From an uncultured Clostridia bacterium (lineage in GTDB: Bacteria > Bacillota > Clostridia > TANB77 > CAG-508), in the NCBI GenBank assembly GCA_934120045.1, contig CAKOTF010000003.1, positions 1 through 64,000 on the forward strand: 64,000 nt of DNA. The letters run 5' to 3'. The notes below the pieces were generated by a model that was given only the letters and a program-made list of their open reading frames with translations, did not search any database and was not told where the DNA came from. Positions 44,003 to 53,055 of this stretch are shown here, one piece after another. Every line of letters starts with the position of its first letter. Position 1 is the first letter of the stretch. Made by a program: the position numbers and the translations under genes.

Positions 44003-44885
44003 TAGTGAAAAACTACTATTAATAATATCAATAATTTTTATAATACTAGGGGTAGGAATTTTCCTATACCCTAGTATTAGTAATTATTTGGCAGAAAAAA
44101 ATCATATTGATATAATTAGAAATTATGATAATCTAATTGTAAAAATAAATGAAGAAAAAATAAATGAGGAAAAAGAAAAAGCTAGAATATATAATGAAAA
44201 CTTGTCTGGAGATCCAGTACATGACCCATTTGTTATAGGAAGCGGATATGCTTTACCTGAAAATTATAAAGAAGTACTTAATGTTAGTGATGATGGTGTA
44301 ATGGGATATGTTGAAATTCCCAAAATTTCAGTATATTTACCAATATATCATGGAACAAGTGATGAGGTACTTGAAAAAGGTGTAGGACATATTCAAAATA
44401 CTTCTGTACCTATTGGTGGAAATTCTACACATAGTATATTAACAGGACATACAGGTTTGCCAAATGCAGAATTATTTACAAGACTTGATGAACTTGGAAT
44501 AGATGATATTTTCTATATTCATGTTTTAGGTGATGTATTAACATATAAAGTTTTTGAAACAAAAGTTATATTACCAGATAAAATTGATGAATTACGAATA
44601 TTAAATGGAAAAGATTATGTAACATTAGTAACATGTACACCATATGGAGTAAATTCACATAGACTATTAGTAAAAGCAGAAAGAGTAGAATATGAGGAAT
44701 ATTTTGCAAATAAGGACAATACTAATAATGAAGGAACAAACACTAAAACAGAAAATGTAAGTAAACATTATTATTTAACAGGAGCTCAGATTGGTATTGT
44801 AATATTGGCTTTAATTTTGATGATTACTGTAATTATTATTGTATCAATGAGAAACAAAAAGAATAAATATAAAATAAAAAAATAG
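43992..44885 (+). CDS. class C sortase (pilin polymerase) 1
   Basis: A 297-residue transpeptidase with an N-terminal membrane helix (about 9-28), a lid loop with DPF (about residues 74-76) typical of class C, HTG (catalytic His about 153) and TLVTCTPYGVNSHR with Cys215 and Arg224. A C-terminal membrane helix (about 262-285) is also class C-like. It joins pilin subunits by cleaving LPXTG-type signals. It overlaps the pilin gene. Confidence 0.94.
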   Translation: MKNNSEKLLLIISIIFIILGVGIFLYPSISNYLAEKNHIDIIRNYDNLIVKINEEKINEEKEKARIYNENLSGDPVHDPFVIGSGYALPENYKEVLNVSDDGVMGYVEIPKISVYLPIYHGTSDEVLEKGVGHIQNTSVPIGGNSTHSILTGHTGLPNAELFTRLDELGIDDIFYIHVLGDVLTYKVFETKVILPDKIDELRILNGKDYVTLVTCTPYGVNSHRLLVKAERVEYEEYFANKDNTNNEGTNTKTENVSKHYYLTGAQIGIVILALILMITVIIIVSMRNKKNKYKIKK

Positions 44886-44919
44886 CATATACAAAATTTT
44901 AAGATAGGGTGTGATAAAT

Positions 44920-45606
44920 TTGAAAGAAAAAATATTAATTATAATTTCAATTATATTGATTTTAGTTGGTATATCAATGTTTTGCTTTCCACATGTAAGT
45001 AATTTTGTATATGAAAAGGGTGTTGAAAGAGACAAAGAGGAATTTGTAGAGAAAATATCAAAAGATGAAAATGAAGAAGTTCTAGATAGGTTATATAAAG
45101 ATTTACAAGAAAAAAATAAAATACTTTATAAAGATATGCAAAATAATTTAGTTGATCCATTTTCATATGAGCAACCAGCAATAGATTTGAATGAATATGG
45201 AATTGATAATAATGTTATAGGATATATAAATATTCCTAAAATGAATATTGAACTTCCGATATTATTAGGTGCAAATTCTTCTAATATGTTAAAAGGTGCA
45301 GTTCATCTTACAGAAACATCTTATCCAATTGGTGGAATTAATACAAATAGTGTTATTGCAGGACATAGAGGATATGGAAGAGCAACATTATTTAGACATA
45401 TTGAAAAGCTTGAAATTGGAGATGAAATTTATATTAAAAATTTTAAAGAAGAGCTTACATATGTTGTTTATGATATTAAAATTATTGAACCAGATGATGT
45501 TAGTGAACTTAAGGTTCAAGATGGGGAAGATATTATTACATTAATAACATGTCATCCATATCGTGTAAATTCTCATAGATATATTGTAAAAGCAAAGAGA
45601 AAATAA
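44920..45606 (+). CDS. class C sortase 2
   Basis: A second sortase of 228 residues with an N-terminal membrane helix, DPF lid motif, AGHRGYGRATLF (His) and TLITCHPYRVNSHR (Cys and Arg). It lacks the C-terminal membrane helix of sortase 1. TTG 44920 is preferred as start because it lies about 10 bases after AGGGTG; GTG 44911 in the same frame touches that site. Two sortases in one pilus operon suggest separate roles for the tip adhesin (FPTSG) and the backbone (LPVTG). Confidence 0.92.
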   Translation: MKEKILIIISIILILVGISMFCFPHVSNFVYEKGVERDKEEFVEKISKDENEEVLDRLYKDLQEKNKILYKDMQNNLVDPFSYEQPAIDLNEYGIDNNVIGYINIPKMNIELPILLGANSSNMLKGAVHLTETSYPIGGINTNSVIAGHRGYGRATLFRHIEKLEIGDEIYIKNFKEELTYVVYDIKIIEPDDVSELKVQDGEDIITLITCHPYRVNSHRYIVKAKRK

Positions 45607-45609
45607 AAT

Positions 45610-45658
45610 AGCATTACGGAAATATTCCATAAGTGGAAAATTTCGTAATGCTTTAATT
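45610..45658. terminator. bidirectional terminator after the pilus operon
   Basis: 9-bp stem AGCATTACG (45610-45618) with CGTAATGCT (45644-45652) plus AAAT/ATTT pairs. Confidence 0.8.
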
Positions 45659-45701
45659 TATAATGTTTTAAATTTTATATAATTTAGTAGGTTTGAGTAA
45701 A

Positions 45702-46856
45702 TTATATATTATAATTATAATTTATAGTAACACTAGGTGATGGATATGCAATATCATCTATCATTATTTTAGACCAGTCTTCTTGAGAACCTTTATAATT
45801 CAATATTGAAAGTTCATTAAAAAATCCAGTTCCAATTTTTTCAATACTTTTTGGCATTAAGACTATTAAGTTCCAATTATTAGATTCAAAAGCATTATTT
45901 GCAATAACTTTTGTTCCATCTTTTATTTCAATTCTTTTTCTTTGGCTTAAACTACCTTTATAAGTGTAGTATATATTTCCTATATAAACATCTTTATTAT
46001 TTGTTTGATTTTTATACCATTTTGTTCCGGTAAATGAATTTCCATAAATTGATGTTACACTTTCTGGAACATCAATATTTTCCAAATTAGAACAATTTTT
46101 AAAAGTATTTGATCCTATTTCTGAAACAGTATTTGGAATTATGATTTCAGTTAATCCTTTGCAATATATAAAAGCATTGTCTGAAATTTTCTCAATACCA
46201 GAATTTAAAGTTATTTTACTTAAATTTGTAAAACATCCAAATGAAGTAGTAGGAATATTTTTTACTGTTGATGGAATATTAACACCTTTTAATTTTGGAG
46301 TTCCTGCCATAGAACTTGTTTTTGTTTCGCCATATTTACTTAATTCATTTATTTGGCTTGATATTACTAAGTCTCCATCAAGATTATAACTTATCTTTGT
46401 AAGTTTTTTTTCATCTACAGTTATATCACCATTATCTATAAGTTCTTTCCAAGATTTTATTAATTGAGTTGTTCCTGCTTGATACAATCCAGGTTTTAAT
46501 TCATCATCATCTTCTAAATTAAAATTTATGTTATGACTTCCAATTGTTATAGTGCCATCATTTTGAACTTGTTCTATTTCATTATCATATAAAAGTCCTT
46601 TTTCTTTTAAAGTTTCTAATAGTTCTTCAAGTGTTTTAGCAGTTGAAAATCCCATTTCATTGTCTGTTCTAACATTACTTTTCCAGAGGTTACAATATTC
46701 TTCAACAGAGCCACCTCTGCTTTCTTCTTTTGATTTTTTTGCTTGCCTTATAATACTATTTTCTCCTGTAAAGAGATTAATGCTTACTCCTGCAAGTATT
46801 AACATTACTATTATTGTTACGGCTAATGCTATTAAAGTTACACCTTTATTTTTCAT
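45702..46856 (-). CDS. BspA-like leucine-rich repeat protein with type IV prepilin-like N terminus
   Basis: A 384-residue protein. The N terminus, KNKGVTLIALAVTIIVMLIL, looks like a class III signal (basic leader, Gly, then a hydrophobic helix with Thr and Leu) as in type IV pilins/pseudopilins; the usual Glu5 is Ile/Ala here. After a spacer (about 55-165), LRR_5 repeats of the BspA type run from about 190 to 300 (SKITLNSGIEKISDNAFIYC, TEIIIPNTVSEIGSNTF, ENIDVPESVTSI). BspA-type LRRs bind host or bacterial surfaces. It faces the pilus operon and shares its terminator. Confidence 0.85.
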   Translation of the reverse strand: MKNKGVTLIALAVTIIVMLILAGVSINLFTGENSIIRQAKKSKEESRGGSVEEYCNLWKSNVRTDNEMGFSTAKTLEELLETLKEKGLLYDNEIEQVQNDGTITIGSHNINFNLEDDDELKPGLYQAGTTQLIKSWKELIDNGDITVDEKKLTKISYNLDGDLVISSQINELSKYGETKTSSMAGTPKLKGVNIPSTVKNIPTTSFGCFTNLSKITLNSGIEKISDNAFIYCKGLTEIIIPNTVSEIGSNTFKNCSNLENIDVPESVTSIYGNSFTGTKWYKNQTNNKDVYIGNIYYTYKGSLSQRKRIEIKDGTKVIANNAFESNNWNLIVLMPKSIEKIGTGFFNELSILNYKGSQEDWSKIMIDDIAYPSPSVTINYNYNI

Positions 46857-46908
46857 ATAATCACCTATCTTTTTTTCTTTTGATTACATATATATTTTAA
46901 TAGATTTT

Positions 46909-47799
46909 TTAATATATATCAATACAAGTTTGTAATTTTTTCATATCTTCTGGTAATTCACAGTAAATATCTATAACTTTATTTGAAATAGGGTGAATGA
47001 GAGAAATATGATAGCTATGCAATGCTTGCTTATTGATTAGATCAGATTTTGAGCCATATAAAGAATCACCAATAAGAGGATGACCAATTGAACTAAAATG
47101 AACTCTTATTTGATGAGTACGACCTGTTTGTAATACACATTTTACAACAGACATATTATCTAATTCTTTAATAACAGAATAATCTGTAATTGCAGTTTGG
47201 CCATTTTCAGAAATACATCTTTCAATAATACTTCCATCTTTGCGAGAAATAGGAAGGTTAATAGTACCAGTTTTTTCTTTTAAAATTCCAGAAACAATTG
47301 CTATATATTCTTTCTTTAAAATATGTGAATTCATTTGTTGAATTAAACACTCTTGAATATATTCATTTTTTGCAAAAATTATAATTCCAGAAGTATCTAA
47401 ATCAAGCCTATTAACAGGTCTAATTTTTTTCTTCAAACCAATTGAATCAAAATAAAATCTAACTCCATTTGATAAACTATCTTTAAAATGTAAAATAGAT
47501 GGGTGTACAGCAATTCCAGCAGGCTTATTTAATATTAATAATCCATCATCTTCATATAATATATTTAGTTTCATTTGTGTTGAAACAATATTATCATTTT
47601 CTTCTTCATAATTTAAGTCAACTTTTATTGTGTCTCCATAGTTTGGTCGATTTCGTGTGTCTGTTTGCATGCCGTTTAATAAGACAAGATTGTTGCTTAT
47701 TACTTTGTGCATTAATCTTGCAGAAAGTTTGAATTCTTGTTTTAAAATTTGATTTATATTTGTATATTTATTATCTATAACTTTATATTCTAAGTACAT
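46909..47799 (-). CDS. RluA-family pseudouridine synthase
   Basis: A 296-residue enzyme with an S4-like N-terminal domain (ARLMHKVISNNLVLLNG) and the catalytic block RPVNRLDLDTSGIIIFAKN, which contains the RLD catalytic aspartate (about residue 125), then HQIRVHFSSIGHPLIGDSLYG. It isomerises uridines in rRNA or tRNA. The start at 47799 (MYLEYKV) has GGAGG upstream; a 15-codon extension is unlikely. The promoter lies at 47816-47844. Confidence 0.94.
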   Translation of the reverse strand: MYLEYKVIDNKYTNINQILKQEFKLSARLMHKVISNNLVLLNGMQTDTRNRPNYGDTIKVDLNYEEENDNIVSTQMKLNILYEDDGLLILNKPAGIAVHPSILHFKDSLSNGVRFYFDSIGLKKKIRPVNRLDLDTSGIIIFAKNEYIQECLIQQMNSHILKKEYIAIVSGILKEKTGTINLPISRKDGSIIERCISENGQTAITDYSVIKELDNMSVVKCVLQTGRTHQIRVHFSSIGHPLIGDSLYGSKSDLINKQALHSYHISLIHPISNKVIDIYCELPEDMKKLQTCIDIY

Positions 47800-47815
47800 A
47801 TTAGCCTCCGCAATT

Positions 47816-47844
47816 ATTTTACAAAATCTTTTATAAATAGTCAA
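47816..47844 (-). promoter_or_regulatory. promoter of the RluA-family gene
   Basis: Minus strand: TTGACT (47844-47839), 17-bp spacer, TAAAAT (47821-47816). Confidence 0.65.
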
Positions 47845-47869
47845 ATTTTGTGAAAGAAAATAAAAAGTG

Positions 47870-47898
47870 TTTACAAAAAAATATATTATTGTTATAAT
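47870..47898 (+). promoter_or_regulatory. promoter of the MPKTG surface-protein gene
   Basis: TTTACA (47870-47875), 17-bp spacer, TATAAT (47893-47898). Back to back with the RluA promoter. Confidence 0.75.
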
Positions 47899-47929
47899 TT
47901 ATTTGTACTAATGAAAGTGGAAAATAAAA

Positions 47930-49165
47930 ATGAAAAAGATAAGTATAATGTTAGTGATGATGGTATTAATTAGTAATATGGTAATTGATGTTTTTGCGAT
48001 AACTGAGGCAACAGACAAAATTAGCAATAGTAAAATTACAAAAGAACAATTAAAAGAACAATTTCAACAGCTTAAAGAGTATATGAATTCAGATGATGAT
48101 GAGAGTTCAAAAATAGAAAATATTGCTGTTAATGATAAGTCAATAGAAGTAACTACAGATAAAAATAAGTATGAAATGAATTATGAAATACAAGATAATA
48201 AAGTTGTATTTTCAAGTGAAACAGAGATAAAACAAGGAATGAGTTATGAAGAATATCAAAGAAATACAAAGGATATAGACAATGTATTTTGGGGATATTT
48301 GGCTGTTGCAAATATATTAGGAATAAAATATGAAGATTCAGTTATGTATTGTGCTTTTGCTAAATTAAGTGGTACAAGTGGAACATTGGATACAAGTGAT
48401 TCGTATACTATTTATACTCCAGCACCAGGAGTAACATTAGAAAACCCTGATGATAAAATAATTATTTCAACAGAATTTGGAAATAGAACAATGGAATATT
48501 TTAATTCTGTTTATAAAGAAGATAAACATACATATAATGATTCAGAACAATATAATACATTTGAATGTGTAGTAGAAAAGAAAGAAAAAAAAGATACATC
48601 TTGTAAATTGTCAGAAACATTAACTATAAATACAGAAGCAGATTTTTCGAAGATAAGTGGGATTTCTAATTCATTTTTAGATAATGGAGTTACAAAAGAA
48701 AATGCAGATTATGTATATAATATGAAAATAGGGCAAAAGTTAAAGTTTGAAACTAATGAAAAATTTTCAGAATATCAAAGTGTTGGGGAAGGAGTTGAAA
48801 ATTCTGAAAATGAAAAGGAACTTGTTGCAACAAAAAAAGGAACAACTAAAGGATATATAACATTTGGTAGTACAAAAAAATCTTTCTATATTACAGTTGA
48901 AGAGAATATAAATAATGAACAATTAGAAGATATTATAGTAAAAATAGACTCTGATGAATCAAAAACGGAAAATTCAAATGATAAAATAGAAAACAATACT
49001 AATGATGTAAAAAGTAATGAAAAACAAACAGCTAACATATCAGTTATGCCAAAAACAGGAAGAGAACAAAATATAGTTTTGATTATTTTATATATTTTAA
49101 TAGCTATTGCAATTATTGGTATAGTTAGTTTAATTTTTTCTGGAAAAAGAATAAATAAAAAGTAA
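47930..49165 (+). CDS. secreted sortase substrate with MPKTG signal
   Basis: A 411-residue exported protein with a signal peptide (about residues 1-24, ending DVFA). A charged helical section is followed by a beta-rich domain with a YCAFAKLSGTSG segment and a later Ig-like stretch ending KGYITFGSTKKSFYITVEEN. The C terminus has MPKTG, a hydrophobic helix and a short basic end, a variant LPXTG signal. No known domain otherwise. The sortase gene 48 bp downstream is its likely partner. Confidence 0.8.
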   Translation: MKKISIMLVMMVLISNMVIDVFAITEATDKISNSKITKEQLKEQFQQLKEYMNSDDDESSKIENIAVNDKSIEVTTDKNKYEMNYEIQDNKVVFSSETEIKQGMSYEEYQRNTKDIDNVFWGYLAVANILGIKYEDSVMYCAFAKLSGTSGTLDTSDSYTIYTPAPGVTLENPDDKIIISTEFGNRTMEYFNSVYKEDKHTYNDSEQYNTFECVVEKKEKKDTSCKLSETLTINTEADFSKISGISNSFLDNGVTKENADYVYNMKIGQKLKFETNEKFSEYQSVGEGVENSENEKELVATKKGTTKGYITFGSTKKSFYITVEENINNEQLEDIIVKIDSDESKTENSNDKIENNTNDVKSNEKQTANISVMPKTGREQNIVLIILYILIAIAIIGIVSLIFSGKRINKK

Positions 49166-49193
49166 GCAGTTGGAAAAATTTTCTAACTGCTTT
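49164..49193 (+). terminator. hairpin between surface protein and sortase 3
   Basis: AGCAGTT (49165-49171) with AACTGCT (49185-49191); may reduce read-through to the sortase. Confidence 0.7.
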
Positions 49194-49212
49194 ATAAAAA
49201 GGAGTATATTTA

Positions 49213-49839
49213 ATGGATAAAGGAGAAAGAATTTGTATTTTTTTTCTACTATTATTGATATTAATTTTTTCTATTATTTTAGTATATAGAATAAAGTCAG
49301 GACCACAATATAATGAAAAATTATATAATGAAGTATATGAAGAATATGGACAATTATTTGAAAATAATAAAGAAGAACCAGAAGGAGATAATATCTCTAA
49401 TTCAAGAAAAAAAGATAATGCAATTTATATAAGAGTAGATGCACAAGGAAATGAATATAGAGTTATTGGAAAAATAGTTATTCCTAAAATTAGTATACAA
49501 TATCCCATTATTTATGAAACATCTGAAAGTTATTTAAAAATAGCCCCAACCAAGTTATTTGGACCAGATATTAATGAAGTTGGAAACTTATGTATAGTAG
49601 GACATAATTATAGAAATAAACAGTTTTTTAGTAGGTTATCAGAATTGAATATTGGAGATAAGGTGTATTTAACTTCAAATAATGGAAATGATATGACTTA
49701 TTTGGTTTATGATAAGTACGAAATTGAAGAAAATGACATGGAATGTACTAGCCAAGATACAAAAGGAAATATAGAATTGACATTAATAACATGTACTTCC
49801 AAAAAGAAGAAGAGGTTAGTTGTAAAATGTAAAGCATGA
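49213..49839 (+). CDS. sortase 3 (class B/D-like)
   Basis: A 208-residue sortase with an N-terminal membrane helix (about 7-28), the central IGKIVIPKISIQYPIIYE strand block, VGHNYRNKQFFSRL (catalytic His about 132) and TLITCTSKKKKRLVVKC (catalytic Cys and Arg). It lacks the DPF lid of class C, so it more likely anchors proteins than builds pili. Pairing with the MPKTG protein upstream is by context. Class is uncertain. Confidence 0.88.
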   Translation: MDKGERICIFFLLLLILIFSIILVYRIKSGPQYNEKLYNEVYEEYGQLFENNKEEPEGDNISNSRKKDNAIYIRVDAQGNEYRVIGKIVIPKISIQYPIIYETSESYLKIAPTKLFGPDINEVGNLCIVGHNYRNKQFFSRLSELNIGDKVYLTSNNGNDMTYLVYDKYEIEENDMECTSQDTKGNIELTLITCTSKKKKRLVVKCKA

Positions 49840-49901
49840 AATTTTATTAAAAATAATATAAAGCTAATTAAGAATGTTTAGTTGTTGATAAAAAGGTGAC
49901 A

Positions 49902-49926
49902 AAAGGTGACAAAGTCACTTTTTTTG
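49902..49926 (+). terminator. terminator after sortase 3
   Basis: AAAGGTGAC with GTCACTTT around AAA, then T-run; an extra copy of AAAAGGTGAC lies directly upstream (49891-49900). Confidence 0.8.
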
Positions 49927-49944
49927 TTTTATTCCAAATACAAA

Positions 49945-49973
49945 TTGACTATCTGTACAAAACTTGATATAAT
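49945..49973 (+). promoter_or_regulatory. promoter of the DUF5662-trmB genes
   Basis: TTGACT (49945-49950), 17-bp spacer, TATAAT (49968-49973), extended -10 TG. Confidence 0.8.
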
Positions 49974-50019
49974 AACATACGTAGAAAATAAGGCAGAAGA
50001 AGGGAAATGAAACAAAATA

Positions 50020-50592
50020 ATGAACATAGTAGAAAAAATATTCAAACATATAAAACTAGTATCAAAACACAAATGGGTAGTATTTAAATTAGCATGTAAA
50101 GTAGGAATACCATGGAGAGGATTTATGCATGATTGGTCAAAATTCTCACCAGAAGAATTTTTTGAAAGCGTAAAATACTATAATGGTAAAAAAAGCCCCA
50201 TAATAGTATGCAAGCAAAAAAATGGATATTCAAAAGCATGGCTACATCACAAAGGAAGAAATAAACATCATCCAGAATATTGGGTAGACTGGGCATTGCC
50301 ACAAAAAGCAATAATAATGCCATATAAATATGCAGTAGAAATGGTATGTGACAAAATGGCAGCAGGAATAGTATATAATGGTAAAGATTGGAAACAAGAC
50401 ACACAAATAAAATATTATATGAAAGAAAGAGAAACATCAATAGTACATCCACAAATAGACAAATTTTTATTAGAAATATTTACACAAGTAAGTGAACAAG
50501 GAATAGATAAAACACTTACAAAAAAGAATGTTAGAGAAGTATATGACAAATATTGTGTAAGAATGGAGAAGTTAGATGAGAATAAGGTTTAA
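50020..50592 (+). CDS. DUF5662 family protein
   Basis: A 190-residue soluble protein with conserved His/Asp/Trp motifs: MHDWSKFSPEEF (about residues 36-47), HHKGRNKHHPEYW (about 76-88) and a later YAVEMVCDKMAAG. The pattern of paired His residues suggests a metal-binding, HD-like hydrolase, and it matches DUF5662 proteins of Clostridia. Function unknown. It overlaps trmB by 17 bases and shares its promoter. Confidence 0.8.
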   Translation: MNIVEKIFKHIKLVSKHKWVVFKLACKVGIPWRGFMHDWSKFSPEEFFESVKYYNGKKSPIIVCKQKNGYSKAWLHHKGRNKHHPEYWVDWALPQKAIIMPYKYAVEMVCDKMAAGIVYNGKDWKQDTQIKYYMKERETSIVHPQIDKFLLEIFTQVSEQGIDKTLTKKNVREVYDKYCVRMEKLDENKV

Positions 50593-51241
50593 ACCATGGG
50601 CAAGACCAGAACTAGAAGCAAGTGAATTTTATAGAGACAATCCAGAAGAATTAAAAGGAAAATGGATACAAGAGTTTAGCAATAAAGAAAATCCAATACA
50701 TTTAGAATTAGGTTGTGGAAAGGGACAATTTATATCACAAATAGCATTTCAAAATCCAGAAATAAATTATATTGCAATAGATTTAGTTGATGCAATGTTA
50801 GGACTAGCAAAAAGAACAGTTGAACAAACATATAATGAAGCAAATAAAGAAATAGATAATGTATTATTAACAAGGTTTGACATAGAAAGAATAGGATTAA
50901 TACTAGCTAAAGAAGACAATGTTAAAAGAATATATATAAATTTCTGTAATCCTTGGCCAAAGGGAAAACACAGAAAAAAGAGATTAACACATACAAGACA
51001 ATTAGAAAAATATAAAGAATTTTTAGCAAATGATGCAGAAATTTACTTCAAAACAGATGATGATGATTTATTTAGAGCAAGTTTAGGATATTTTGAAGAA
51101 GCTGGTTTTGAGATAATAAATAAAACATATGATTTACATAGTGAATCAATATGGGAAAACAACATAGAAACAGAACATGAAAAAATGTTTTCAAAACAAG
51201 GAATAAAAATAAAAGCATTAATAGCAAAAATAAAAAATTAG
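50576..51241 (+). CDS. trmB: tRNA (guanine-N7-)-methyltransferase
   Basis: A 221-residue SAM-dependent enzyme making m7G46 in tRNA. HLELGCGKGQFISQIA (about residues 42-57) is the SAM loop, and INFCNPWPKGKHRKKRLTH is the TrmB-specific substrate block. Length is normal. The start ATG lies inside the DUF5662 gene with GGAG upstream. The next gene starts close behind it. Confidence 0.96.
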   Translation: MRIRFKPWARPELEASEFYRDNPEELKGKWIQEFSNKENPIHLELGCGKGQFISQIAFQNPEINYIAIDLVDAMLGLAKRTVEQTYNEANKEIDNVLLTRFDIERIGLILAKEDNVKRIYINFCNPWPKGKHRKKRLTHTRQLEKYKEFLANDAEIYFKTDDDDLFRASLGYFEEAGFEIINKTYDLHSESIWENNIETEHEKMFSKQGIKIKALIAKIKN

Positions 51242-51265
51242 ATGAACAAAGGAGTCTTGATAAAA

Positions 51266-51742
51266 ATGAAGAAAAAAAGAGTATTATTTATATCAAGTAC
51301 AGGTGGACATTTTAATGAATTACAACAATTACAACCATTATTTGAAAAATATGATTACCATATAATAACAGAAAAAGACAAATCAACAGAAAAATTAACA
51401 GAAAAATATGGTGATAAAATAATGTATTTACCATATGGAACAAGACAAAAATTATTTAGATATATTTTTATTTATACATTTTTATGTTTTAAAACAATAT
51501 ATTTATATTTTAAATTAAGACCACAATATATAGTAACAACAGGAACACATACAGCAGGACCAATGTGTTATTTAGGAAAAATATTTGGAAGTAAAATAAT
51601 ATATATAGAAACATTTGCAAATAGAAATAGAAAAACTGCAACAGGAAGGTTAGTTTACCCAATAGCAGACTTATTTATTGTACAATGGGAAGAATTGTTA
51701 AAAATATATCCAAAAGCTGTATATGGAGGTGCAATATATTGA
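51266..51742 (+). CDS. PssD/Alg14-like glycosyltransferase subunit
   Basis: A 158-residue protein starting MKKKRVLFISSTGGHFNELQ, with a membrane-associated segment (about 65-90) and TTGTHTAGPMCYLGKIFG, matching the Alg14/PssD/Cps14F family. In the known systems this subunit anchors and activates an Alg13-like catalytic partner that adds a sugar to a lipid carrier. ATG 51266 is preferred to 51242 by distance to AAAGGAG. Its TGA overlaps the TTG of the partner gene. Confidence 0.88.
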   Translation: MKKKRVLFISSTGGHFNELQQLQPLFEKYDYHIITEKDKSTEKLTEKYGDKIMYLPYGTRQKLFRYIFIYTFLCFKTIYLYFKLRPQYIVTTGTHTAGPMCYLGKIFGSKIIYIETFANRNRKTATGRLVYPIADLFIVQWEELLKIYPKAVYGGAIY

Positions 51743-52212
51743 TATTAGTAACATTAGGAACACAAAATAATAGTTTCCATAGACTATTAGAAGAAGTTCA
51801 AAAAAATATAGATAATGGAAAAATAAAAGAAGAAGTTGTTGTACAAAGTGGATATACAAAATTTACTTCGCCTAATATGAAAATACTAGATGAAGTACCA
51901 CAAGACGAGTTTGCAAAATTAGTAGATAAAGCAGATTTAATTATTACACATGGAGGGGTAGGATCAATAATAACAGCTATAACAAAAGGAAAAAAAGTAA
52001 TAGCAGTTCCAAGATTAGGAAAATATAATGAACATGTTAATGACCATCAAGTAGAAATAATAGAATCATTTAATGAAAAAGGATATATAATAGGACTACA
52101 TGATGTAAGTGAATTAGGTGAGGCATTAGACAAAGTAAAAAAATTTATTCCTCAAAAATATGTAAAAAATACAGGAAAAATATTAAAAATTGTCGAAGAT
52201 TTTATTGGATAA
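51739..52212 (+). CDS. PssE/Alg13-like glycosyltransferase subunit
   Basis: A 157-residue GT28 C-terminal-type catalytic subunit: ILVTLGTQNNSFHRLLEEV at the N terminus and ITHGGVGSIITAITKGKKVIAVPR with the UDP-sugar-binding HGG motif, then NDHQVEIIE. The start TTG at 51739 lies after GGAGGTG and overlaps the upstream TGA (TTGA), so the two subunits are translationally coupled. Together they likely add a sugar during capsule or surface glycan synthesis. Confidence 0.88.
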   Translation: MILVTLGTQNNSFHRLLEEVQKNIDNGKIKEEVVVQSGYTKFTSPNMKILDEVPQDEFAKLVDKADLIITHGGVGSIITAITKGKKVIAVPRLGKYNEHVNDHQVEIIESFNEKGYIIGLHDVSELGEALDKVKKFIPQKYVKNTGKILKIVEDFIG

Positions 52213-52272
52213 AAGAGACTATTTTAAAAAATTTACAAAGAATTTACAAATAAGAGATAAATAGAGAAAAAG

Positions 52273-52303
52273 GGGCAAAATTCCACAAAATTTTGCTCTT
52301 TAA
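52273..52303 (+). terminator. terminator after the glycosyltransferase pair
   Basis: GCAAAATT (52275-52282) with AATTTTGC (52289-52296), then CTCTTT. Confidence 0.65.
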
Positions 52304-52306
52304 CTA

Positions 52307-52335
52307 TTGCAAAAAAAGAGTATTATTGTTATGAT
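52307..52335 (+). promoter_or_regulatory. ftsEX operon promoter
   Basis: TTGCAA (52307-52312), 17-bp spacer, TATGAT (52330-52335). Confidence 0.7.
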
Positions 52336-52368
52336 AAGAGAGAGTAAAATTTCGAAAGGGAAAGAAAA

Positions 52369-53055
52369 ATGATAGAATTTAAGAATGTTTGTAAAAGATA
52401 TAATACTGGAACTGAAGCAGTAAAAAATGCAAGTTTTAAAATCGAAAAAGGAGAATTTGCATTTTTAGTAGGAAGTTCTGGAAGCGGAAAATCAACATTA
52501 ATTAAATTAATATTAAAAGAAGAAGAACCAACAAGTGGAAATATAATAATAAATGGTAAAGACACAACATTTTTAAAACAAAGTAGAGTACCATATTTAA
52601 GAAGAAGTATGGGAATAGTATTCCAAGACTTCAGATTATTACCAGATAAAACAGTATATGAAAATGTGGCATTTGCAATGTATATAGTAAAAGCTACACC
52701 AAGACATATTCGTAGACAAGTACCAATGGTATTATCATTAGTAGGTTTAAGTGGAAAAGCAAAAATGTATCCTAATGAATTATCAGGAGGAGAACAACAA
52801 AGAGTAGCATTAGCAAGAGCACTTGTAAACAATCCATCAATGATAATCGCAGACGAGCCTACAGGAAACTTAGATCCAGATACAGCATGGGATATAATGA
52901 ATTTATTAAATGAAATAAATTTAAGAGGAACAACAGTTGTTGTTGCAACACATGCAAAAGATATAGTTGATCAAATGAGAAAAAGAGTAATACATATACA
53001 CAAAGGTGTAATCGTAAAAGATGATAAAAAAGGTGGGTACGATTGTGAGATTTAA
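52369..53055 (+). CDS. ftsE: cell-division ABC transporter ATPase FtsE
   Basis: A 228-residue ATPase of the FtsEX complex that drives peptidoglycan hydrolases across the membrane at division. Walker A is GSSGSGKST (about residues 36-44), the signature is LSGGEQQRVALARAL, Walker B is MIIADEPTGNLDPD, all intact. Length fits FtsE. ftsX follows with overlapping start, and two M23 hydrolase genes and ctpA complete the operon. Confidence 0.97.
   Translation: MIEFKNVCKRYNTGTEAVKNASFKIEKGEFAFLVGSSGSGKSTLIKLILKEEEPTSGNIIINGKDTTFLKQSRVPYLRRSMGIVFQDFRLLPDKTVYENVAFAMYIVKATPRHIRRQVPMVLSLVGLSGKAKMYPNELSGGEQQRVALARALVNNPSMIIADEPTGNLDPDTAWDIMNLLNEINLRGTTVVVATHAKDIVDQMRKRVIHIHKGVIVKDDKKGGYDCEI

Noticed and set aside
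49891..49913. Tandem GGTGAC repeat as a regulatory iteron
   Set aside because: Only two copies, one of which forms the sortase 3 terminator arm; likely a small duplication.
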